From Silene latifolia (taxonomy: Eukaryota; Streptophyta; Magnoliopsida; Caryophyllales; Caryophyllaceae), in contig NC_133536.1 in the NCBI RefSeq assembly GCF_048544455.1, positions 197,039,325 to 197,103,324 of the forward strand: a stretch of DNA of 64,000 nucleotides. The letters run 5' to 3'. Below, piece after piece: positions 23,110 to 34,112 of the stretch; within the stretch, counting starts at the first letter, position 1, and every line of letters starts with the position of its first letter. A program made the position numbers and the translations under genes. Below the pieces are notes generated by a model. It had not been told where the DNA came from. It made no database searches and worked only from the letters and a program-made list of their open reading frames with translations.

Positions 23110-23729
23110 GTTTACTCAAGAATTATGCATAGCTAATCTCCCTTGCTAAGACATAGGGGAGCCATGATTTAAAGGAATTGTGAATAAGTGATTAGGTTTG
23201 ATGCGAATTAGGTTTATGTTGTTAAACGCTGCTTATAACTGTTCTTATCTAATTGAGTCGACGCAATTAGGTGATTAATCACGGTACACCTTGACCTAGA
23301 TCGGAAGATTGGAAAAGGTAGGACCTGTAGCGAACATTAGGGCACTCTAGTGAGGTCGGAAGCTAAGCTAATAGTGTTTTAGGTTGAATTGAGACCGGAA
23401 TGAAGGAGATATTCATTGCCCTGTAGATCGAACCTGCATTGATCTGAGAGCTTAGACTACATTTCCTGAGAATCATGGTGAACTGACTGTCTTAGCTACT
23501 TTCTCCCAGCTTTTCTGTTATCAATTCTTTTCTTTATTTCTCTCACTTTATTTCTCTTCCTTAATCTCCTTAGGTAGACTAAACATTTAAAATCCCCCAG
23601 GAAACCGTGACTCAGACGGACTTAGTTTAGCTGACATTTTCCCATCTCCCTATGGAGATCGACCGTACTTACCGCTGACTTCTGTTAGTAGTAATAGGTA
23701 TTTACTTTTGGTACCTAACGACGATATCA
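23110..23729 (+). repeat. truncated 3' LTR of B
   Basis: This is the last 620 bases of the LTR, matching 19292-19907 closely, and ending ACGATATCA before minus-strand gag of M resumes. Confidence 0.8.
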
Positions 23730-24220
23730 ACTGTCATCTCAGAAGTCATCTTAAAATCATCAAACTCCTCCCTCAGCTTACTATGCACATGCTCCGGCAC
23801 AAACTCTCGCCTCATCGCCCTCTTAAACTCATCCCATGGTATCACAATCAACCCCTGTTTCAATTATATCTCCAAATCACTCACCTTAACCTTGTCCCAC
23901 CACTCACCAGCTGCTTCCCTCAAGTAGAACGCAGCATGTTCCACTCGAAGCTCCTCTGGGCAATGAGCCAGACTGAGTATATTTTCCATCTCTATATGCC
24001 AAATATCCAGCAATATTGGCACCCCCGTTCCTATATACTCCTTAGGATTAAACCTTGTTATATGTATGTTGATCTTTGAGTGATCAGGCCCCGCATCCTT
24101 ATCTTTTCCCACCTTCTTCAAAGCCTTTGTAAGAGCAATTTGGTGCTCCAACATCTTAACGATCTCATCAATATTCATATTCTCTGCCCTGGCATACAAT
24201 GCTGTTCTCTTTGGTGGCAT
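23730..24220 (-). pseudogene. M gag, N-terminal part
   Basis: From the minus-strand ATG at 24220 (MPPKRTALYARAENMNIDE) the frame reads a chromovirus-type capsid start: FNPKEYIGTGVP, WHIEMENILSLAHCPEELRV and AAFYLREAAGEWWDKVK. Element B interrupts it at 23730. The 300 bases before the ATG are the palindrome-rich leader. Confidence 0.8.
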
Positions 24221-24297
24221 CTTTGAAACTATATAAGAAAAGTCAAACATAAACACACATCCCAAACCTCAAAACACGAAACAACCCGCACATCACC

Positions 24298-24600
24298 TAC
24301 TCGATCGAGCCTCGGCACTCACTCGATCGAGTTGAGGCCACTCGATCTAGTTGCCCACTTACTCGATCAAGTGCCTCGACTCCAGAGCCTGACTAGAAAG
24401 CTCCCAAAATCATACTCGATCGAGCCAACCATCCACTCGATCGAGTTGACCCTACTCGATCGAGTGCCCTGTCCTACTCGATCGAGTGCCCAAAAACAGA
24501 CTTATGCACTGAAACGAAAAACTACCTACTCGATCGAGTCACACCCACTCGATCGAGTCACTCACCTAATCGATCGGGTGCCCCCCACTCGATCGAGTCA
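24298..24600 (-). repeat. TCGATCGA palindrome array in the M leader
   Basis: Ten or so ACTCGATCGAGT-type palindromes, some imperfect, lie between the M gag start and its primer site. A second array of the same motif is in the M LTR at about 34495-34645. Confidence 0.85.
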
Positions 24601-24771
24601 TGCAGAATCTTACACTACCCCATGGTGATTGGTTCAAAATTGTAGGGCGAGTTCGCGACTTTAAGACGTCTCCCAAGTCTTTGCATTAGCTCCTACAACT
24701 CCGACCTGGGTTCATTTTATTTTGACTCCCTATGTTCATTAGGTTCATTGGTTACAGGTTTCAATATCGTC

Positions 24772-24783
24772 GCTCTGATACCA
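24772..24783 (-). other. tRNA-iMet primer binding site of M
   Basis: The complement strand reads TGGTATCAGAGC, the standard initiator-Met primer site of plant Ty3/gypsy chromoviruses, three bases from the LTR end (24787). It fixes the minus-strand orientation of M. Confidence 0.9.
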
Positions 24784-25595
24784 TTTTGTGACACCCCCAT
24801 ACTCCAAGTGCCTTACCAGGACCACTTAAGGCATGAAAACGTCACCATCTCGGTTACCCAAGGAAATGATACTCAAATAGACAATAACGAAACATATTTA
24901 AATGATAGTAAAGTTTAAGTGATACATCAAACTCCAAAACTGTCAAAAGAAATACAACTAATCTCCAAAAACCAAAGTACTCAAACAACTAAATAGAATA
25001 CAGCGGAAGACTCTAAGACCGGTGGTGAGTTCATCCCAGCTATCCCTCGCATATGCCATCATACCTGCTCAGCAACTGCTCACCATCCCCGAATGGATCA
25101 CCACAGTTTTTAAAAAGAATAGCCACAATGAAACAGTAACACAAACAGCTCAAACCAATCTCCAGTCTTCATCTCCAATCTCCACACAACTGACTACACA
25201 CTAAAGTGTGTAGCCCTGCCAGAGTACCCATCGCAACAAGTACTCCTCGCCGCCAGTGGGGGACCACAGCCGTTCCCACCTAAGCCCAGCTCATCTTCAT
25301 CGAGCGATAAACTCAAGTTCATTAATGTGCACATCCCTTCTGTGGCGGGTTCCACAGAAGGCGAATCAAGGGCGTGAAGCCACTCCCGCAAGTGACTCCA
25401 CTCAGTCAGAGACGCACCCCGAAGATCATAGAAAGTTATAAAATCAATCAACAATATACTATCACAATCACCAAAACCAATCCAACATTATAATTAATCA
25501 ACAATCACAACCACAATTACCAACACAACATGTAGCCAATACTGAGTAGGGAAAACATACCTGGAAAGCAAACACCAACAGTCGACCAAGCAGCT

Positions 25596-27126
25596 TGATA
25601 CCCGTCGCTGTGAGTACCAAAGATAAATTTATATTTCCTATTAAGACTAACCTAGGCTAGTGGTAACAGGGTCGAACCACAAGGAGGCAGTTGTAAATTT
25701 TAGTTGATTTATATTCAGTCTGAGGTAACTATTGTGGGTGTTGAATTGAATTGGTCTAAGACTAAAAGCAAATAAAGATAATAAACTAAATTAACGATTT
25801 AAACAGATAAAAGAAGGGTACTAGGATGATTGGTTCATTATAGCTTCGGCGGCAGCAAACTAAGTCGGTCTGAATTAAACTCAGGTTAGGCGGGAAATAA
25901 AGAGGTCCTCTCGGTCCACTCTTAACAAATAGCATCTCTCGATCTCGCTATAGGTCCCTAATGTCACTAATACTATCTTTCGTCCTGAAAAGTGACTAAC
26001 GGTCTAAACTATACCTATCTTTCGATCTTAGCACAGTTTAGTCGATTTAATTGATGGTCAAATAACTTTCCCTATCTTTCGATCTAATGGGTCAGTCATA
26101 AAAGGGGTATCTAACTGGTCGCATGCATTCGATTCGTTAAATACAAAATTAAAATCAATTAAAACGAAGGAAAACCTCACGAGGTCAGTCGATCGACCAA
26201 CAATGTCAGTCGATCGACCAACACGCGGGTTCAGGCCGTATATAATCTAATGCCGCCTATGCTACAACTCGCCTACATCCTAGCACAAACTATTTAGCTA
26301 CTCATGGCAATGATGAAAACTATAACAACATTAAAGATTAAGACTAAGGAATTCATGCTTGAATTGACGATATAAAGAAATTGCATAAGATGATAATTAC
26401 GGCTTTCGGGAAACTAACTAGCAAATCTATCTCTACGAATGCAATAAAGATGAACTGAAAATAAAGGTAAATTGAAATAGGGCAGAGTAATACCAAGATT
26501 GCAGAGGAACGATTAAGAACAAGAACAAAATTCCGATGCTCACAATATTCCAAACCCTAATTAGTAAACTAAAACTTAATGTAATTTCTGATAATAAAAC
26601 TTCCAATAAAAACTCAGATTTCTCAACTGAAAGTTTGTGTTACGTTATATAGCAAATAAGCGTAACAATTATTCCAAAACCTAAACTTCACGGGCTTCAA
26701 CATTCACGGTCTTTTAATTCACGTCTGGAATAGCATCCTGGTCGATCGACTGAACATGGTGGTCGATCGACTGGTCCTCAGCAAACAGTAGCTTCTGGAT
26801 CCCGATAGTTGGTCGATCGACTGATGGGTATGGTCGATCGACTGCTTGAGCTGCTACTTGACTTCTTTAAACTCGTGGACTTGTCTTTTGGGCCTTGGAT
26901 TGCGCACCAAGCTCGTTCCTTAAGTGATTCCTTTACGTCATTTGCAATGCAGATTACTCGGGGACGGATTTGGCTTGATTTCCCGTTGAATTCTTCACAT
27001 TTCTGCAATAACGTACAAAATACGGAAGTAGACGGAAATAGGGAGAAATGTAGCATAAACTACAAGAATGAGCTCTGAAATGCGTGTAAAATGGGATGTA
27101 AAACATCATATAAAAGACACGCATCA
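25596..27126 (-). repeat. 3' LTR of C
   Basis: Left copy in window coordinates. AGTCGATCGACT or GGTCGATCGACC palindromes lie at about 26187-26223 and 26738-26850. Frames at 26353-26553 and 26778-27056 repeat in the other LTR and are not genes. Confidence 0.92.
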
Positions 27127-27165
27127 AACTTCCCCAAACCAAACCCTTGCTTGTCCCCAAGCAAG
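27127..27165 (-). promoter_or_regulatory. polypurine tract and stem-loop of C
   Basis: On the minus strand CTTGCTTG, the loop GGGA and CAAGCAAG form a perfect 8-bp stem (27165-27146). It is followed by GGTTTGGTTTGGGGAAGTT (27145-27127), directly before the 3' LTR. The stem bases differ from those of A and T1 but still pair. Confidence 0.72.
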
Positions 27166-28927
27166 AACTAGACTCGATCTAATGACCTAATGGAACGAGT
27201 TCAATCTCAGAGCAAATTGTCAACTGTATGTAAAGCCTAAACCAATTTAATGCATAACCAACAATCAATTAGTAATGCGAATCATGCAACGAATTATAAA
27301 GTCGTTAAAGACTGCTGAACCGTCAACTGTAGAGACCTATCAAATTGGACTCTCACGGGTCGCTCAAATCACTCAACAAGCACAGGTGATATATATGTAA
27401 GATAGAAAGAATTCATTTTGTAGTGACTCTCACCTAACTACGACTTATGAAGACATGCCAGCAATAAAATATGAAAATGATCTCTATAACCGTACATATG
27501 CATTCCAACCAACAAAAGACCAATGACACATGCCGAGGTATAAATATGGGATATGTGAGGTATGGGTAAGAAGAGGCAAAACATTTTATGGAAAAGTGGA
27601 GGTACAGGTGATCAAGCTAGCACCAAAACGGAACCAAATGGCAACATCCAACTTCTTTCTCATAGACAAACAACACGGTGCTATAGCAAGCACAAATCTC
27701 ACAATCTCCAGATTAATAAATCAATAAACTCCCCATAGAATATGAATAAAACATGGGAGCAAAAATCGCCAAAAGGTAAGGATTAAATCATGCGAATTGA
27801 TTTTCTTTCTTCGAATCTTCAGTCGATCGACCAAAAGGAGCAGTCGATCGACTGCATCAAACAGTACAGAACCTTTTTTCTTTCTTTTTCGAAATATTTT
27901 TCTTCTTTCTTTTTTTTCTTTTCTTTCCTATTTCTTTCTTTCCTTCATTTCGTTTCCACTATCATCTCAAAATGAGCATATGCCACCAAAAAACGAGTAA
28001 CAATCCCAAGGACACGGACTACTAGCTTGACAAAGGACAGGCTAAGTGTAGAATGTAGTAATGGGACAAAAAGGCTATTTTTGGCAGTGTGGAGCTTATG
28101 GGCAAAACGAATAAGGGGAAACCTCTACCACATGTGTCAACTAACCGCAGACCGAATGCATACAGGTATTAAGTAGATTAAGTTCATATTTATGCAATTT
28201 AAGGAAACATGTCTCATAAGGAGTACTACTCACAATCCTAAATAAACTGGTCATGAATGTCACCAGTTATAAGCTCTAAACCTCAGAAATATGATGTAGC
28301 TTGCCAATTTTCTAAGTCAAATCTCAAGTTCAGCAAGAATGTAACGAAAACTCGTAGATATGCATTTACGATTCTACTAATAACATGTCAATCAAGCAAG
28401 GCTCAGGCAAAACAGGTGCAATTGCAGTATCATCCTTGAAATACTACCGTTCCGACTCGACCTATATGCTGAAATAAACGTGCATTTTTGGAATTTTTGA
28501 AAATTTTTTCAATTTTTTTGAATTTTGTGTATATATGAAAAATGAAATAAACAATGCAAAACAAGATGTAGACGTGAATGCAAGCAAATGATAAGCGACG
28601 CAAAACCCTTCCCCAAACCAAATCGCACAATGTCCCCATTGTGCAAAATCATGTAATGAAAGAAAAGAGAGATGGGAATTTGCGAGAAAATAAATAAGCA
28701 AGACACAAAGGAAAGATATGGAACTCACAAGACTTTAAGCACAAAGAAAGGAAACCTCCCAAACCAAATGAGCTAGGAGGTTTCAGTAGCTAGCAGTGCT
28801 ACTAACAAGAGTGCCTGAAAGACAGAAAAAACCACGCATAAGACTGAGAAAACAATTTTGAAGCGGTAAAGTTGTGCATAAATGAGAAAATTTGAGGAAA
28901 TAAGTAAAATGACGGAAAGTAAAGCGG

Positions 28928-28973
<46 letters not shown>

Positions 28974-29382
28974 CTTTAGGTCCGCATATCGACCAAACAC
29001 AGCAGGGGAGAGGTCGTCAACAAATATAGCAGCAGCAGTGGTCGATCGACCACTTAACCCGATCGATCGACCAGGTGGGCGTGAAATGTAGCTCTCAGAA
29101 ACTCGCATATCGCCGATCGACCATATAGGTCAGTCAATCGACTGAAAACACTGCTGCAACTTCTTATTTCTTCGTATTAGCTCAATAACTCGAGCTACCA
29201 AGGTCTAAAAACCTGCAAATGCACAATAATACGCTCCCAAAATTGCGCAAAACCCAGAACGAAGCCTATAGTGCATAAAAATCCTAAACAAAACGAAATA
29301 AATGCGAAGTTTTCGCGCACACAAAAGCAATAAAAATGTCTCAGCAAAGCAAATAAAATGTTCGATAAAGTATTTCGATCAA
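27166..29382 (-). other. 3' non-coding region of C
   Basis: About 2.2 kb between protease and polypurine tract with no credible gene and no RT motif. It holds TCGATCGA palindromes at 27822-27857 and an 18-bp perfect palindrome AGTGGTCGATCGACCACT at 29037-29054. A run of about 40 A (28932-28970), poly-T on the element's strand, is also present. Confidence 0.6.
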
Positions 29383-31207
29383 CTAGTAGTTGATCAGGAA
29401 AGACCAAGGTATGGCCCACTTCGTCGGCTTCTGGCTACTAGAGGTAGCCTCAATGGTGCTCAGTTTATCAGCTGCACCCTTCTTAGCTTCAACAGTCGGA
29501 GAGTTCAATGGATCAACTTCGTCATCTCCCCAATCAAGGACTTCCTTGGAATCGTCAGACTCCAAATCAGACCATCTCTCCTTGACTGGCTCATCTTCCA
29601 CTTCCTCATCAGTCCCATAGCTTAGGCATCCAAGACCGCCTCTTGAAACAATCTGCTCTGTCGCAGCTGGAGCATCCAACGGCTCTTCCTTCCCCAAACC
29701 AGCTCCTGCAATGTCTAAAGCAACAAATTCTTCCTCCTTTTTGCTCCCAATCTGGGGCGGAAGTGTTAATACAGGAGTAGTAATAGAAACAGGCAATTCA
29801 GGAAGCACAAAGTACGATTTCTTTTCAGAAACCGTGTTACAAGTGACAGGCCACATGGGGTCCTTCTTCTTAGCCGGCTGGGCAAAGACAATAGAGTGCT
29901 TCCCCACTTTGAAAGTCAAGGTACCTAGACCGACATCTATAACTGCACCAGCAGTGTGCAGAAATGGCCTACCCAAAATGACTGGTATATGGTCATCCTC
30001 AGGCATGTCAAGGACAACAAAGTCAACAGGGAAGAAAAACTTCCCTATCTGGACGGGTATGTCCTCTAGGACTCCTATAGGCTCGACCGCAGATCGGTCA
30101 GCCATCCGAACTCGTCATTTCGATTATTGCAAACCTGGTCAACTTAAGCTTCCTAGCTAGACTCAAGGGCATGACACTTATGCTAGCTCCTAAGTCACAT
30201 AATGCCTTTTCGATAGAAAAGGTACCTATGCTGCAGGGAACTGAAAAACTGCCCGGGTCTTCTAACTTATGGGGCGCAGTGTGAGACAAGTAGGAGCAAG
30301 ACTCTTTAGTTAACGCAACAGTATGAACATGTTCAAGCGATTTTTTCTTTGACAACAACTGTTTCATAAATTTAGTGTATGCTGGCACTTGGTTAACTAA
30401 CGCAAGGAAGGGTACCTGAACATTCAAGCTACGAATAACTTTCTCAAACTTACTGAAAGATACCTGTTCCTTCGTCGGCATGAGTCTCTCCGGATATGGG
30501 GTTGTAAGGAGTACCTTAGCCCTCTCCTCCAATTCGCGCGCGCCGGCATCCTTGGATTTTGGCTGGAAGTCCGTCACCTTTTCCTTGTTGAAGCTTGACC
30601 CTTCCTCAGACCGTCTCAAATGAGAACCATTAACTGTCATTGGATCGAACTTCGGAGCCGGGACTGACCCATCCGCACTCGGGTCTGCCCCCAAAATTTT
30701 CGGATCGTGGTACCCCGAAACAAGTGGTCTCTTAGATTAGTTGGCATTAAAGGACGAAATTCCTCGACATCAGCAGTAATCTTGGTCGATCGACCACCCT
30801 CCTCAGTCGATCGACTGGGTTGTACAGTTCCAGAAGCTCCTGTAACCCATGATTCAGTCGATCGACTAGGTACTTCAGTCGATCGACTGAAATACCTGGC
30901 AGACGCCTTTTTCTTTGAGTTATTCGTTACAGCTTTGTTTTGACTCGGATCCGCCTCATTCTTTTCAACAAAGATCCTCGACCATGGCAGGACCTTCAAG
31001 GGTGGACCCGCTCCTCAAAGTAATGGCGTTTAGGGTCTCCTTTTGTTCAGGTTGAGTCGGTAAGTGTCCGGGAGCTCGAGTGTTACTTTTGCTAGCCAAT
31101 TGAGCAATTTGGCTCTCTAGTAACTTCATCCCGGCCTCTCTTGCTTGGGACTCCTTCAGCAACAGATTCTTTAGCTCGGAAAATTCAGAATTCTGCGATG
31201 GTTGCTG
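29383..31207 (-). pseudogene. gag-pro linker and protease region of C
   Basis: Right to left: a Gln/Ser-rich stretch with ALRSG-type wording, a linker with four AGTCGATCGACT palindromes (30783-30893) read as Arg-Ser-Thr-Glu, the lead-in PYPERLMPTKEQVSFSKF, the protease core CDLGASISVMPLSLARKL near 30150-30200, and FFPVDFVVLDMPEDDHIPV with ILGRPFLHTAGAVIDVG (about 29960-30060). It ends with an acidic tail. Several frames are involved and no repaired product is proposed. Protease would process Gag. Confidence 0.75.
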
Positions 31208-32458
31208 CTACGGCACATAGGGAGGTTTCTTATATTCCTGTTGCTTTTGATGAGGAGGTACATAAGGTTGCTGCTGCGGCGGAGGTTGAGTTGGGTTCAG
31301 GACATTCTGGCTTCTCCAACTCAAGTTTGGATGGGTTGGCTCGTAGTAGGTGTTTGTCTGCCTATAGTGTTGAAAGGCAGCACAAGACTCAAAGGGACTA
31401 GGGCAGTGCTTTGAAACGTGTCCCTCAGCTCCACACCTTTCACAGACGAAAGGACCGTCTGACACAGCATTTACTTGGTAAATCCCACCTTTAGAAGCTC
31501 CTCCTAGCTCATATTTGTCAAATCTCGCGGTAAGAGCCTCAAGTGCAGCAACAGAGGAGGATTCAGCAGCTCTCCTCTGGTTCCCTCTGGAATTCCCATA
31601 CTCGGCCTTGCGGGTAGCTAGATCATCAATGATCTTCCACCCCTTTGTTGCTCCCAAATTGTCAGCGAATCGGCCATTAGCTGCAGCATCCAAAATGGCC
31701 CTCTGATCGTCGTACAACCCATTGTAGAAATGATTGCACAAACTCCACTTTTCGAACCCATGGTGCGGTATAGTTCGCACCAGCTTCTTAAATCGGATCC
31801 ATGCCTCGTGGAAGTTCTCATCTGGCCCTTGCTTAAAGCCCGTGATTTGAGCTCTAATAGCAATCGTCCTTGAAGCAGAAAAGTACTTCTTGTAGAATAC
31901 CAAAGCCAATGAATTCCAATCGGTGATCCCCTGAGCGGCTCGGTCCAGATCTCTATACCACTCCCTTGCAGCATCACGAAGGGAGAAGATGAACATGGTC
32001 TCCTTGATCTGATCTTGGGTCACGCCAGCTGGTGGGGGTATGGAACAGCAGTAGTCAATAAAGGTCTCCATGTGCTTAGCTGCATCTTCATTTGCAGCTC
32101 CCCCGAACTGGTTCTTCTCAACCATGCTAATGTAAGAAGGCTTTGGTTCGAACTTCCTAGCATCTCCTGGTAATTCGAACCCCTTATATAAGTTTTCGGC
32201 TGTCGGCTCAGAATGACTAGCTATACTTGCTTCCTCGGCCATGAATGGAATTTCTGGAGAAGTAACTGTCTCGGCTGAAGAAGTGGAAACGGGTGAAGAT
32301 GGTGGATTATCTTCGAACAGTTCGTTCTCGTAATAGCTTGACAGAGTACTCAGCTCTTCCTCTGTCTGTTGCTCTTGAAATAATCTCCTCTTCACGTGCA
32401 AGGATCTTTCAATCTCAGGATCGAATGGTAGTAATGGACCACCCTGTGACCTGCGCAT
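31208..32458 (-). CDS. Gag protein of element C
   Basis: This is an open frame of 416 residues from the minus-strand ATG at 32458 (MRRSQGGPLLPFDPEIERSL), about 100 bases after the primer site. The capsid domain spans about residues 100-270 (QFGGAANEDAAKHMETF, REWYRDLDRAAQGITDWN, RTIPHHGFEKW). A CCHC zinc knuckle, CERCGAEGHVSKHC, lies at about residues 335-350, and a Pro/Gln-rich tail follows. It is the best preserved Gag in the window and parallels the gag of A. The expected role is particle formation and RNA packaging. Confidence 0.9.
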   Translation of the reverse strand: MRRSQGGPLLPFDPEIERSLHVKRRLFQEQQTEEELSTLSSYYENELFEDNPPSSPVSTSSAETVTSPEIPFMAEEASIASHSEPTAENLYKGFELPGDARKFEPKPSYISMVEKNQFGGAANEDAAKHMETFIDYCCSIPPPAGVTQDQIKETMFIFSLRDAAREWYRDLDRAAQGITDWNSLALVFYKKYFSASRTIAIRAQITGFKQGPDENFHEAWIRFKKLVRTIPHHGFEKWSLCNHFYNGLYDDQRAILDAAANGRFADNLGATKGWKIIDDLATRKAEYGNSRGNQRRAAESSSVAALEALTARFDKYELGGASKGGIYQVNAVSDGPFVCERCGAEGHVSKHCPSPFESCAAFQHYRQTNTYYEPTHPNLSWRSQNVLNPTQPPPQQQPYVPPHQKQQEYKKPPYVP

Positions 32459-32558
32459 AAGAGGAAACTACAACAAAAAATATGAAGAGTTTAAGGAACG
32501 GATGTTCCTTAAACTAAGAAAGACTAAAATTAAAACAACTAAAATTAGGACTATTGCC

Positions 32559-32576
32559 TCCCCGGCAACGGCGCCA
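32559..32576 (-). other. tRNA-Asp-type primer binding site of C
   Basis: The minus strand reads TGGCGCCGTTGCCGGGGA, a perfect Athila-type site, five bases from the 5' LTR. Confidence 0.92.
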
Positions 32577-32581
32577 AAATT

Positions 32582-34112
32582 TGATACCCGTCGCTGTGAG
32601 TACCAAAGATAAATTTATATTTCCTATTAAGACTAACCTAGGCTAGTGGTAACAGGGTCGAACCACAAGGAGGCAGTTGTAAATTTTAGTTGATTTATAT
32701 TCAGTCTGAGGTAACTATTGTGGGTGTTGAATTGAATTGGTCTAAGACTAAAAGCAAATAAAGATAATAAACTAAATTAACGATTTAAACAGATAAAAGA
32801 AGGGTACTAGGATGATTGGTTCATTATAGCTTCGGCGGCATCAAACTAAGTCGGTCTGAATTAAACTCAGGTAAGGCGGGAAATAAAGAGGTCCTCTCGG
32901 TCCACTCTTAACAAATAGCATCTCTCGATCTCGCTATAGGTCCCTAATGTCACTAATACTAACTTTCGTCCTGAAAAGTGACTAACTGTCTAAACTATAC
33001 CTATCTTTCGATCTTAGCACAGTTTAGTCGATTTAATTGATGGTCAAATAACTTTCCCTATCTTTCGATCTAATGGGTCAGTCATAAAAGGGGTATCTAA
33101 CTGGTCGCATGCATTCGATTCGTTAAATACAAAATTAAAATCAATTAAAACGAAGGAAAACCTCACGAGGTCAGTCGATCGACCAACAATGTCAGTCGAT
33201 CGACCAACACGCGGGTTCAGGCCGTATATAATCTAATGCCGCCTATGCTACAACTCGCCTACATCCTAGCACAAACTATTTAGATACTCATGGCAATGAT
33301 GAAAACTATAACAACATTAAAGATTAAGACTAAGGAATTCATGCTTGAATTGACGATATAAAGAAATTGCATAAGATGATAATTACGGCTTTCGGGAAAC
33401 TAACTAGCAAATCTATCTCTACGAATGCAATAAAGATGAACTGAAAATAAAGGTAAATTGAAATAGGGCAGAGTAATACCAAGATTGCAGAGGAACGATT
33501 AAGAACAAGAACAAAATTCCGATGCTCACAATATTCCAAACCCTAATTAGTAAACTAAAACTTAATGTAATTTCTGATAATAAAACTTCCAATAAAAACT
33601 CAGATTTCTCAACTGAAAGTTTGTGTTACGTTATATAGAAAATAAGCGTAACAATTATTCCAAAACCTAAACTTCACGGGCTTCAAGATTCACGGTCTTT
33701 TAATTCACGTCTGGAATAGCATCCTGGTCGATCGACTGAACATGGTGGTCGATCGACTGGTCCTCAGCAAACAGTAGCTTCTGGATTCCGATAGTTGGTC
33801 GATCGACTGATGGGTATGGTCGATCGACTGCTTGAGCTGCTACATGACTTCTTTAAACTCGTGGACTTGTCTTTTGGGCCTTGGATTGCGCACCAAGCTC
33901 GTTCCTTAAGTGATTCCTTTACGTCATTTCCAATGCAGATTACTCGGGGACGGATTTGGCTTGATTTCCCGTTGAATTCTTCACATTTCTGCAATAACGT
34001 ACAAAATACGGAAGTAGACGGAAATAGGGAGAAATGTAGCATAAACTACAAGAATGAGCTCTGAAATGCGTGTAAAATGGGATGTAAAACATCATATAAA
34101 AGACACGCATCA
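32582..34112 (-). repeat. 5' LTR of C
   Basis: Right copy, 1,531 bp, the same length as 25596-27126. On the minus strand it starts TGATGCGTGT, like B, and ends GACGGGTATCA. Confidence 0.92.

Larger units (their letters stand above)
18517..23729 (+). mobile_element. degraded Athila-type element B (gag and protease only)
   Basis: A 5' LTR (18517-19907), primer site (19913-19930), gag remnant, palindrome-rich linker, protease remnant, a Copia-type LTR fragment and a truncated 3' LTR (23110-23729) follow in order. Flanking bases ACTAT (18512-18516) and ACTGT (23730-23734) are probably a mutated 5-bp target duplication. The interruption is in the gag of M. There is no RT or integrase. Broken in several places and older-looking than A or C. 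Confidence 0.8.
25596..34112 (-). mobile_element. young Athila-type element C, both LTRs, gag and protease but no pol
   Basis: Two 1,531-bp LTRs (25596-27126 and 32582-34112) flank a 5.5-kb interior, and a perfect 5-bp target duplication CAGCT (25591-25595 and 34113-34117) encloses the element. By eye the LTRs differ at about ten bases and have no indels, about 0.65 percent. At an assumed 1.3e-8 per site per year this gives roughly a quarter of a million years. On the minus strand the interior has the primer site, a long open gag, a protease region, a 2.2-kb non-coding stretch, and a stem-loop with polypurine tract. There is no RT, RNase H or integrase. The ends look whole; it resembles the TR-GAG type of non-autonomous plant element, with protease added. 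Confidence 0.92.

Noticed and set aside
24298-24600. Regularly spaced TCGATCGA repeats looking like a CRISPR array
   Set aside because: Repeats are short palindromes with irregular spacing and lie in a plant retroelement leader; there is no cas gene and no prokaryotic context.
26353-26553. 66-codon frame repeated exactly at 33339-33539
   Set aside because: Both copies are LTR sequence of C; the repetition reflects the LTR pair, not gene conservation.
28509-28728. Overlapping Phe/Leu-rich minus-strand frames as small membrane proteins
   Set aside because: They come from T-rich non-coding DNA in the 3' region of C and overlap each other in different frames.
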